This document shows positions 15,854-24,025 of a DNA stretch of 45,398 nucleotides, piece after piece (position 1 is the first letter of the stretch; every line of letters starts with the position of its first letter). The notes under the pieces are model-generated. The model was not told the DNA's origin. It ran no database searches and was given only the letters and a program-made list of their open reading frames with translations. Where the stretch lies: contig DEKX01000037.1 in assembly GCA_002354095.1 (NCBI GenBank), positions 20,765-66,162 on the forward strand. The letters are read 5' to 3'. The DNA comes from Prevotella sp. UBA2711 (GTDB taxonomy: Bacteria; Bacteroidota; Bacteroidia; Bacteroidales; Bacteroidaceae). The position numbers were made by a program, and so were the translations under genes.

Positions 15854-17554
15854 ATGAGCCTAACAACCATTATCATACTGTTGAGTATCCTCTTACTCGT
15901 GTTATTCTACTTCATCGGTAGAGCATTATACACCCGTAGCGTACGCATTCGCAACCAATTGCAAATGGGGTACGTATTCACCAATATCACCCATGAACTC
16001 CTGACACCGCTTACCATTGTGGCTGCCTCCGTGGAGCGTTTGCGCAAGACAGCACCAGAACATGGACGCGATTATGACCTGATGGAACTGAATATCGCCC
16101 GTGTGGTACGACTGCTGCAACAGATACTGGAAACCAGCAAATCGCAAGCCGGAGAGCTGAAACTCAGGGTGAGTCATGGGGACGTGATGGCCTATATCCG
16201 AGAGACAGCCCTGACCATCGAACCATTGATGGCTAAAAAAGGGTTAGAGTTTGCTGTGCATTGCAAACCCGAGAGTATGATGGGATGGATAGATACCGAC
16301 AAACTGGACAAGATTATCTTCAATCTGCTGTCGAATGCTGTAAAATATACGGGTGAAAACGGTAAGGTGAATGTTGAAGTTTCCACCAATTCACGATACG
16401 ACAAAGTAATTATCCGAGTAAGTGATAATGGACTGGGGATTCCGCCTGAGCGCATGAAACACCTATTCACACGCTTTTATGACGGAGAATACAGAAAAGC
16501 AGCTACTTTCGGGACGGGCATAGGACTGGCACTGACCCACGATTTGGTATATCTGCACGGAGGAAAAATAGAGTGTCAGAGCGAGGAAAACAAGGGTACG
16601 ACCTTTATCGTTCAATTGCCTATCAAGAAGAATGCATTTGCCAGTTCACAGATTGACGAGACACAACAAATTAATCCAGAACATCCTCATAGCAATATTA
16701 TCGACCTCGCCTCGACACTGGGTAAGGATACTGAAGTAGAAAACACTATCTCGCTCGACAATATTGAAGATGATGACGAAGCTTATACGCTGCTGATTGT
16801 TGAAGATAACATAGAACTGCTCATGCTGATGAAACAGTTGTTGCAGCAGCACTACCATATACTGACGGCATCGAATGGCGTGGAAGCGCTGGATGTGGTA
16901 AAGGCTCATGGACTGGACTTAATTGTATCAGACGTGATGATGCCGGAAATGGACGGCAATGAACTGACCATGCGTTTAAAAGAAGATCCAGACTACAGTC
17001 ATTTACCCATCATTCTCCTAACAGCCAAGACACAGGAGGAAGACCGCAAAGAATCATTGCTGATTGGTGCGGATGACTACGTCACGAAACCATTCAAGAT
17101 GGGCGACTTGCAGTTGCGCATCAACAATATCATAGAAAACCGAAAACGAATTCGTCATCTATTCCAACAACAAACAACAGAAAAGAATATAGAACAAATC
17201 AAGGCTACGGCTTCTTCAGCAGACAATGAATTCTTAGAAAGGGCCATCCGCTGTCTGGACGAACACCTGTCAGACAGCGATTATGACCGTGACACCTTTG
17301 CACGTGATATGGGAGCCAGTGCTTCCACCTTATATAATAAGCTACGGGCTGTTACGGGTATGAATGTTACAGGATTCATCCGCAACCACCGTATCAAAAC
17401 AGCTTGCAGACTTGCACAGGAGAAGCCTGATTTGCGTGTCAGTGACATCGCCTATCAGGTGGGATTCAAGGATCCCAAATATTTTGCCACATCGTTTAAG
17501 AAAGAGATGGGGGTACAGCCTTCTGAGTATTTCGAACAGCTAAGAGAGCAATAA
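15854..17554 (+). CDS. Short hybrid histidine kinase / response regulator / AraC regulator
   Basis: The 566-residue protein has one N-terminal membrane segment (about 3-25), HisKA with NITHELLTPL (His47), HATPase boxes NLLSNAVKYT, DNGLGIP and GTGIGLAL, a receiver domain with VSDVMMPEMDG (Asp360), and a C-terminal AraC-type helix-turn-helix. It has the order of Bacteroidota hybrid two-component systems but lacks their large periplasmic sensor (beta-propeller and YYY domains). Sensing must therefore come through the membrane segment or a partner. The ATG at 15854 is chosen because the promoter overlaps the longer frame. The 3' end overlaps the convergent symporter gene by 59 bp. The regulated genes are unknown; the facing export/symporter operon is a candidate. 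Confidence 0.88.
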   Translation: MSLTTIIILLSILLLVLFYFIGRALYTRSVRIRNQLQMGYVFTNITHELLTPLTIVAASVERLRKTAPEHGRDYDLMELNIARVVRLLQQILETSKSQAGELKLRVSHGDVMAYIRETALTIEPLMAKKGLEFAVHCKPESMMGWIDTDKLDKIIFNLLSNAVKYTGENGKVNVEVSTNSRYDKVIIRVSDNGLGIPPERMKHLFTRFYDGEYRKAATFGTGIGLALTHDLVYLHGGKIECQSEENKGTTFIVQLPIKKNAFASSQIDETQQINPEHPHSNIIDLASTLGKDTEVENTISLDNIEDDDEAYTLLIVEDNIELLMLMKQLLQQHYHILTASNGVEALDVVKAHGLDLIVSDVMMPEMDGNELTMRLKEDPDYSHLPIILLTAKTQEEDRKESLLIGADDYVTKPFKMGDLQLRINNIIENRKRIRHLFQQQTTEKNIEQIKATASSADNEFLERAIRCLDEHLSDSDYDRDTFARDMGASASTLYNKLRAVTGMNVTGFIRNHRIKTACRLAQEKPDLRVSDIAYQVGFKDPKYFATSFKKEMGVQPSEYFEQLREQ

Positions 17555-18938
17555 AGGTAAGAGCTCCATTCAACATCAGCAGTTCATAACCGAAGCGATA
17601 TCCTGTATAATTGCCAACAACCCAATCCAACAAATAGCATAATACAGGGGAGGCAATACAAATATAAGGTACCAAACGGTCGTTGGTTGGTTGCTTGGTT
17701 AATAATCCAAAGGCAAAAAGTCCCAGGAGAGGGCCGTAGGTATAGGAACAGAGGATGTAGATGGCATCGATGATACTGGTAGAATTCAGAACACGGAACA
17801 ACAGAATAAACACAGCAAAGACCACAGCCACACCAATATGTACTCTTTTTCGGAGGCGTTCGTCATTCTGTCGCTGACAGATATCCACGCAGAAACTGGT
17901 CGTTAAAGCTGTCAGAGCGCTGTCAGCACTGGAAAAAGAGGCAGCCACAATACCTAAGACGAAAAAATATGAGGTAAGCGGTAAGATATCAGAGACCCGC
18001 TCGACAAACGTTGGCAACAATGCGTCGCCTGATGCAGGGACAGCCATGCCATGGGTAGCATACCATTGCACCAATAATATACCTAAAGCAAGGAATAGCA
18101 TGTTGGCTGGTACGAACATCACACCATAGGTACACATATTTTTCTGGGCATCGCGCATAGAACGGCAGGTGAGGTTCTTCTGCATCATATCTTGATCAAC
18201 TCCTGTCATCACAACAACAATGAAAATGCCACTGAGAAACTGTTTCCAGAAATTCTGCTTGGAAAGCCAGTCGTCGAAAACAAATACCCTACTCTTCGAA
18301 TCACTGAGGACTGCATGAAATGCATCACCCCACGACAAGCCCAAATCGCCTATTACTTGTCCTATTATCAATAAAAGAGCCGTAAACAGACAGACTGTCT
18401 GCAACACATCGGTGAATACTAAGGTACGAATGCCTCCCTGCCGGGTATATAGCCATATGAGAAAGACCATTCCCGATACCGTCAAGGCGAAAGGAACGCC
18501 TAAGGCATCAAAAACGAATTGTTGCAGAATGATGCACACCACATAGAAGCGGACTGCAGCACCCGTCATCTTCGAGAGTAGGAAGAACGAAGCCCCTGTT
18601 TTATAAGAACGCTGCCCCAAACGCTGTCCGAGATAAGAATAAATACTTGTCAGATTCAACCGATAGTATAGCGGCAACAACGCAAAAGCCACCAAAATAT
18701 AGCCAAAGATGAATCCCAAACAGGTTTGCAGATAGGTCATATCAATACGTGTCACCATGCCAGGAACACTGACAAAGGTCACCCCTGAGATAGAAGCACC
18801 TATCATGCCAAAAGCAACCATATACCAAGGAGAGCGACGCCCTCCCCGATAAAAGGTTTCGTTCGTCGCTCTCCTTCCTGTCAATCTGCTAATAGTATAA
18901 AGCAGACAGAAATAGCTGATGACTAATGCTATAACCAA
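17496..18938 (-). CDS. Sodium:solute symporter (SSS family)
   Basis: The 480-residue membrane protein has about 13 hydrophobic segments. It shows the family features FYRGGRRSPWYMVAFGMIGASISG near the N-terminus (two to three residues are variable within it) and FSSADSALTALTTSF in the second half, as in SSS transporters of sugars, sialic acid or amino acids. The substrate cannot be read from the sequence. The frame is blocked upstream by the TrpB stop, so translation probably starts at TTG 18938, directly abutting that TAA; no ATG lies before residue 39. It is the last gene of the minus-strand group and its end overlaps the regulator gene on the other strand. Confidence 0.87.
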   Translation of the reverse strand: MVIALVISYFCLLYTISRLTGRRATNETFYRGGRRSPWYMVAFGMIGASISGVTFVSVPGMVTRIDMTYLQTCLGFIFGYILVAFALLPLYYRLNLTSIYSYLGQRLGQRSYKTGASFFLLSKMTGAAVRFYVVCIILQQFVFDALGVPFALTVSGMVFLIWLYTRQGGIRTLVFTDVLQTVCLFTALLLIIGQVIGDLGLSWGDAFHAVLSDSKSRVFVFDDWLSKQNFWKQFLSGIFIVVVMTGVDQDMMQKNLTCRSMRDAQKNMCTYGVMFVPANMLFLALGILLVQWYATHGMAVPASGDALLPTFVERVSDILPLTSYFFVLGIVAASFSSADSALTALTTSFCVDICQRQNDERLRKRVHIGVAVVFAVFILLFRVLNSTSIIDAIYILCSYTYGPLLGLFAFGLLTKQPTNDRLVPYICIASPVLCYLLDWVVGNYTGYRFGYELLMLNGALTFIALLAVRNTQKAVPPSLS

Positions 18939-20303
18939 TTAGATGATTTTTTCTAACTGCGAAACATTCTTTTCTATCTCTTCATCTGTTACCTTATAGT
19001 TCTGGAGGTCACCGCTGATGAACTGCTCATAAGACGGCATATCAATCAGACCGTGTCCTGAGAGGTTGAAGAGGATAACCTTCTCCTCACCTGTCTCCTT
19101 GCATTTCTTGGCTTCACGAATCGTGGCTGCGATGGCATGGCAACTCTCTGGTGCGGGAATAATACCTTCTGTACGGGCAAACAGCATACCTGATTCGAAA
19201 GTCTCAAGCTGTGGGATATCAACACCTCTCATATACCCATCCTTTATCAACTGCGATACTATCATACCTGCACCATGATAGCGCAAGCCACCAGCATGGA
19301 TATTACTTGGCTTGAACTGATGGCCCAAGGTGTACATGGGCAACAATGGGGTATAACCAGCCTCATCACCGAAGTCATACTGGAACTTACCACGTGTCAG
19401 TTTAGGACAGCTATCAGGTTCAGCAGCAATAAATTCAGTTTTCTTACCATCCAACAGGTTATGACGCATAAAGGGGAAGGCAATACCTCCGAAGTTACTA
19501 CCACCACCAAAGCAAGCTATTACCATATCAGGATACTCTCCTGCCATAGCCATCTGCTTTTCAGCCTCCAGACCGATAATCGACTGATGGAGGGCAACAT
19601 GGTTCAACACTGAGCCCAGCACATATTTACAATGTGGAGTGGTTGTGGCCAACTCTACAGCCTCAGAGATGGCTGTTCCTAATGATCCTGAATGTGTAGG
19701 ATCCAAGGTCAGGATATCCTTACCTGCACGTGTTGACATAGAAGGAGAACCTGTAACAGCAGCTCCGAAGGTTCGCATAATACTGGAGCGATATGGCTTC
19801 TGCTGCATCGTAATCTTCACCTGATAAACGGCACAGTCGAGACCAAAGATTTTAGCAGCATAAGATAAAGCTGCACCCCATTGTCCGGCACCAGTCTCTG
19901 TTGTTACATTTGTAGTACCTTCCTGCTTTGCATAATAGCATTGTGGCAAGGCTGAATTAATCTTATGTGAACCTAAAGGATTGGTCGATTCGTTCTTGAA
20001 GTATATATGGGCTGGAGTATCAATGGCTTTCTCCAGTTCGTAGGCACGTACCAAAGGGGTAGAACGGTAGAACTTATACTTATCCAGCACTTCTTCAGGA
20101 ATATCAATCCAGCGGTGCTCCATATCCAGCTCCTGTTTAGAACACTCTTCGGGGAAGATGTGAGCCAAATCCTGCCATGTTAATGGCTGTTTGGTGACTG
20201 GATGAATAGGAGGCAATGGCTTGTTAGGCATATCAGCCAAAATATTGTACCATTGTGTAGGAATCTCGTTCTCTGCGAGAATAAATTTCTTTTGTTTTGT
20301 CAT
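18939..20303 (-). CDS. trpB: Tryptophan synthase beta chain, TrpB2 type
   Basis: This is a 454-residue PLP enzyme that joins indole and serine to give tryptophan. The PLP lysine is Lys114 in NPLGSHKINSA, and CFGGGSNFGG is the phosphate-binding loop. TETGAGQWGAAL carries the catalytic Glu of the family. Length and the N-terminal extension place it with TrpB2 (TrpB-like) proteins, which usually act without TrpA and salvage free indole. No trpA or other trp gene is nearby. It lies 23 bp after the Wzz-like gene and directly before the symporter, so it may be part of the export operon transcript. Start ATG at 20303. Confidence 0.93.
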   Translation of the reverse strand: MTKQKKFILAENEIPTQWYNILADMPNKPLPPIHPVTKQPLTWQDLAHIFPEECSKQELDMEHRWIDIPEEVLDKYKFYRSTPLVRAYELEKAIDTPAHIYFKNESTNPLGSHKINSALPQCYYAKQEGTTNVTTETGAGQWGAALSYAAKIFGLDCAVYQVKITMQQKPYRSSIMRTFGAAVTGSPSMSTRAGKDILTLDPTHSGSLGTAISEAVELATTTPHCKYVLGSVLNHVALHQSIIGLEAEKQMAMAGEYPDMVIACFGGGSNFGGIAFPFMRHNLLDGKKTEFIAAEPDSCPKLTRGKFQYDFGDEAGYTPLLPMYTLGHQFKPSNIHAGGLRYHGAGMIVSQLIKDGYMRGVDIPQLETFESGMLFARTEGIIPAPESCHAIAATIREAKKCKETGEEKVILFNLSGHGLIDMPSYEQFISGDLQNYKVTDEEIEKNVSQLEKII

Positions 20304-20326
20304 TGTTTAATGATATTTGTTATTGG

Positions 20327-21418
20327 TTAAAGTCCGAGAAGGGGTTTGAGTTGATCCTCTTTATGCAGAATCCAAACCGTTGTACCAAGGAATGCCAAGA
20401 AGAGGAAAATAATCACCATTTGACCTCTTTTAGGACCAGATTTCTGAACAGGAACGGTAGCACTCTGGAGTGTGGTGAATGCAGGAGTTTCCTGCTGTAC
20501 CTTCGCTTCAGCAGCCTGCAATTGCTGGGCTAATGCACTATAGGCATTGAATTGCAACTGCATATCGTTCTCCAAATCTGTTTGCTTGCTGCGTACTGAT
20601 TCCAAGATAATGTCTTGGTTAGCATCACTGAAACTGGCATAGAGCTGGCGAGCCTTGACATAACGCGCTTTAGCTTCATCATAGAGTTTCTGAGTAAATG
20701 CCAAGTCAACTTTAGCTTTCTTAGTACGATAATCAGTAATAAAGTTCTGCAGGCGATGCTTCACAGAGTCAGCTATAGTGGCTGCAATCAGCGGATCTTG
20801 ATCGGTGACATTAATCGTAATAACCATGGTCTTTTTGTCCACATCACATACCACTTTACTATCAATAGCCTTAGCTATTGCAGTCTGTTCTCTTGTCAGC
20901 ATAAACGTATTGACCTTGTGCTGGTCGATAGTATCTTTCTTTGAACCCAAGATAGCTCCTATGAGTTTGAAGGGGGCAGAAAGCACAGTCCCCCACCAAG
21001 GTCTCTTCTGCTCATGGGCCATATAGTCGTAGTAAGACATGATACGTGTAGAATCCTTCTTATGCACGGAAACATCAAAAAGACTCACCTTGAAATCAAC
21101 TGAGTTCATCAAGTCTGGATAGAGCTGTGGCCCCAAAGCATCAGCACCATTAGCTGCACTTCCCATTCCGAAACCAAATTGGCTGGCGAGGGCACTCAGT
21201 GAACTGCTACCACGGGAACTGGAAAGCTCTGGAGCAAGCATCACCTGACAACTGTAATAGTTAGGGAGACTGAGGGCAATAATACAGGCTACCACAAAGG
21301 TAACGGGTAGCACCTTATAATATAAGCGCTTGCGCTTCTTAATGGCTGCAAAAATCTGAGCAAAGTCAATAGAACTCTCCTCTTGTTGCTCTATATGCTG
21401 ATTCTCTAAATTTTCCAT
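20327..21418 (-). CDS. Wzz-like polysaccharide chain-length/co-polymerase protein
   Basis: The 363-residue protein has a first membrane segment at about 37-57 (VLPVTFVVACIIALSLPNYY), a long periplasmic domain rich in coiled coil, and a second membrane segment near 335-352 (MVIIFLFLAFLGTTVWI). This is the layout of Wzz/PCP proteins that set polymer length for surface polysaccharide. No cytoplasmic tyrosine kinase domain follows, so it is a PCP-1-like form. It is paired with the Wza-like export gene 30 bp upstream. Confidence 0.88.
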   Translation of the reverse strand: MENLENQHIEQQEESSIDFAQIFAAIKKRKRLYYKVLPVTFVVACIIALSLPNYYSCQVMLAPELSSSRGSSSLSALASQFGFGMGSAANGADALGPQLYPDLMNSVDFKVSLFDVSVHKKDSTRIMSYYDYMAHEQKRPWWGTVLSAPFKLIGAILGSKKDTIDQHKVNTFMLTREQTAIAKAIDSKVVCDVDKKTMVITINVTDQDPLIAATIADSVKHRLQNFITDYRTKKAKVDLAFTQKLYDEAKARYVKARQLYASFSDANQDIILESVRSKQTDLENDMQLQFNAYSALAQQLQAAEAKVQQETPAFTTLQSATVPVQKSGPKRGQMVIIFLFLAFLGTTVWILHKEDQLKPLLGL

Positions 21419-21448
21419 TCAATAATCTGTTTTCTTCATACAATTATA

Positions 21449-23956
21449 TTAGAACTGCTTGATAAGGATAGTAACCATTGCTGCCATGCTGAACACCGAC
21501 TGGGCTATAGAAATCCACTGCTGAGTCAAAGCAGGATTAGCCTTTGGCTTGCTGGGTACCACAATTTCACATCCTGGTTCTATCTTAGCACCATGTCCGA
21601 CCTGTGCCATCGTACCGTTCTGATAGATAACCCATGTCTTGCTCTTCTTGGCATGATTGCCATAACCTCCTGCCTGATTAACATAGTAAGAAGCCTTCTT
21701 GCCTGGTGAATAAACAACGGTATTGGGATACATCACATTACCCGAAATCTTTACGGTACCATTGTATTCTGGTATAATGAGACGATCGCCCTCACGTAGC
21801 ACTACATCATACTCACTACCAGGATTCTCCATCGCTTTGTCAAGATAGATACCAACAGTATAGGTATCACCCAAATCCAGCTGTCTCTTATTGATGGTGT
21901 CATTACCTTCTATCTGTTTGTCGAGCTGATCCAAAAGGAACTGGCGACGGGCGCGCTCATTGTCATTCAAACGACGTTCCAAACGGGCTCCTTTAACGTA
22001 TGCTTCCTTGGTCACGCCTCCAGCTGCTTTGACGACATCAGTAAGACGTGTCTTCTTAGTGGGAAGAGTCTGTTCACCAGCAAACATCACCTCACCTTCG
22101 ACCATCACATTACGCTGTGTCTGATAACCGGGACTACGGCGCACATAGACCTCATCATAGGGCTGAAGCAGGAATCCTGGAGTACCGTCAATCACGAAAC
22201 CATCCTTCAAAGAAAAACTGTATGTCTTAGCAATTTCCGAAGAAGATGAAATTGCTTTCTGGTCAACTATACGACGAGACACATCCACTTTAGCAATACT
22301 GGCAGCTTCAGTCAGTCCACCAGCCTGCAGAATCAGGTCTTCAAGCGTCTCATTATCTGCATACTGGTAAGGTCCTGGATACATCACTTCTCCATGAATC
22401 GTGATGGTACGCTGCTGTTGTAGGTCAGCCTTGGAAGGAATAAAGAGCACATCTTCATTCTTCAAAGGAACGTCAGGAGAAGTGCCAGCCAAAATACCCT
22501 TGATGTCAACGGCAATCACCTCCAGCGAACGATCTTCCTTCATACGGTGCATCACGCCACGGGCAGTCAGTGCATCTTCGGTAACGCCCTCAGCATGCTG
22601 AATCAGTGAACGAACGGAATTAATCTCATTCCCCAACTGATAGAGCCCCGGACGGAAGATAGCACCCTTAATCTCTACCATGTTCTCGTAACGGTCAATG
22701 ATGCTGTCAACAGATACGACATCGCCATCATCTACCTGGAAGGACGACATGTCAAACTCCTCAATATTATAAACAGACTTCTGTCTGCCTGTCTTGCGCA
22801 ACAGACGAACACTCTTCTTGTAAGCATTGCCGGCAAAGCCACCAGCATACTTAATCAGAGTAGCCACACTCTCGTTCTTACGCATTTCGTAAAACATTGG
22901 GCGCTTCACATTTCCCTGCACATCGACTAAAGCATCGTATGGACCTACGATAATGACGTCATTATCCTGCAGACGCACATTACCCGTCATCCGTCCATTA
23001 AGAATGAAATCGTAAATATCAACGGTTGAGATATGACGACCGCCACGGAACACCTTGATGTTACGAAGTGTACCTAAATCGTTGATACCGCCTGCCATAT
23101 AGAGTGCATGGAACACGGTGGCAAAAGCGCTGAGCGTATAGGTGCCGGGCACCTTTACTTCACCCATCACATTCACCAGAATGCTGCGGGTCTGTCCCAC
23201 CGTCATATTAATATGCGAACTGCTGTAGCGCGAACCCAAGGTAGAACGTATCTTGGCATTGGCAGCAGCCACGCTCAGACCACTTAATTGAATAGGACCA
23301 TAACCTGGAATTGTGATGGTACCATCGGGCGATACCGTCTCATTGACCGTACGCTGGGAGGCACCATAGATATCCACAATCACCTGATCGCCAGGCCCTA
23401 CCGTATAGTTCTGGGGGGTGGCTATATTCATAGCCGGCTCAAAACTCAAAGCACGATTATTGAAAATATCGCGTCCGAAAACTTTTATCTTGTTCTTCTC
23501 CCTTGCTGCATCCAAACTATCCTGCAGGTAAATCAATTCATCGTCAGGATTCATATTGCGACGATACACGCTGTCAAGATCTGCATAATAACGACGATCT
23601 GTTGAGGGATCAAAACCTTGTTCATATCGCTTGCTATAACGATTAGCATCAGCTCTTTCATCAAGCGTCTCGCCATTATTCCTACGCAAACGGCTTTTAC
23701 CACCATCCGTCTGGTCGTCGGCAACATAGCTGCCTGTACTCTTAGACTGTTGCTGTTGTTCGAACTGCTTGCGCACACGGCGGATTTGATCAATCTTAAC
23801 ACCGCGCTGCATCAGTTTGGTTGCAATTTGCGACTGGCTGCTACCCGCTTTCATCTCGCGCTGGATGAATTGAGCCACTTGACTATCAGACATCCCCTGC
23901 GCCATCAGCGTCAGAGTCATCATCGAAAGCAAAAGAGAAAAAAGTATTTTTTTCAT
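21449..23956 (-). CDS. Wza-like polysaccharide export protein with SLBB repeats
   Basis: The 835-residue protein starts with a signal peptide (LFSLLLSMMTLTLMAQG, cleavage near 20). A Gln-rich helical region follows, then the polysaccharide-export domain (YTVGPGDQVIVDIYGAS, about 184-200) and at least five SLBB repeats (such as VMGEVKVPGTYTL, ITIHGEVMYPGPYQY, VMVEGEVMFAGEQTL). It is longer than E. coli Wza because of the added SLBB units, as is common in this phylum. A hydrophobic C-terminus (QSVFSMAAMVTILI) could cross the outer membrane. It exports capsule or exopolysaccharide with the Wzz-like partner downstream. Confidence 0.92.
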   Translation of the reverse strand: MKKILFSLLLSMMTLTLMAQGMSDSQVAQFIQREMKAGSSQSQIATKLMQRGVKIDQIRRVRKQFEQQQQSKSTGSYVADDQTDGGKSRLRRNNGETLDERADANRYSKRYEQGFDPSTDRRYYADLDSVYRRNMNPDDELIYLQDSLDAAREKNKIKVFGRDIFNNRALSFEPAMNIATPQNYTVGPGDQVIVDIYGASQRTVNETVSPDGTITIPGYGPIQLSGLSVAAANAKIRSTLGSRYSSSHINMTVGQTRSILVNVMGEVKVPGTYTLSAFATVFHALYMAGGINDLGTLRNIKVFRGGRHISTVDIYDFILNGRMTGNVRLQDNDVIIVGPYDALVDVQGNVKRPMFYEMRKNESVATLIKYAGGFAGNAYKKSVRLLRKTGRQKSVYNIEEFDMSSFQVDDGDVVSVDSIIDRYENMVEIKGAIFRPGLYQLGNEINSVRSLIQHAEGVTEDALTARGVMHRMKEDRSLEVIAVDIKGILAGTSPDVPLKNEDVLFIPSKADLQQQRTITIHGEVMYPGPYQYADNETLEDLILQAGGLTEAASIAKVDVSRRIVDQKAISSSSEIAKTYSFSLKDGFVIDGTPGFLLQPYDEVYVRRSPGYQTQRNVMVEGEVMFAGEQTLPTKKTRLTDVVKAAGGVTKEAYVKGARLERRLNDNERARRQFLLDQLDKQIEGNDTINKRQLDLGDTYTVGIYLDKAMENPGSEYDVVLREGDRLIIPEYNGTVKISGNVMYPNTVVYSPGKKASYYVNQAGGYGNHAKKSKTWVIYQNGTMAQVGHGAKIEPGCEIVVPSKPKANPALTQQWISIAQSVFSMAAMVTILIKQF

Positions 23957-23977
23957 ATATTTCTAATTAATCGGATG

Positions 23978-23985
23978 CAAAGGTA
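23978..23985 (-). promoter_or_regulatory. -7 box of the export operon
   Basis: TACCTTTG on the minus strand lies about 22 bp upstream of the Wza-like ATG and fits TAnnTTTG. No clear TTG is found 19-21 nt further upstream. Confidence 0.5.
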
Positions 23986-24025
23986 GTAAATATAATTAAG
24001 AAAAATGAATGCTGATGCGATTTTT

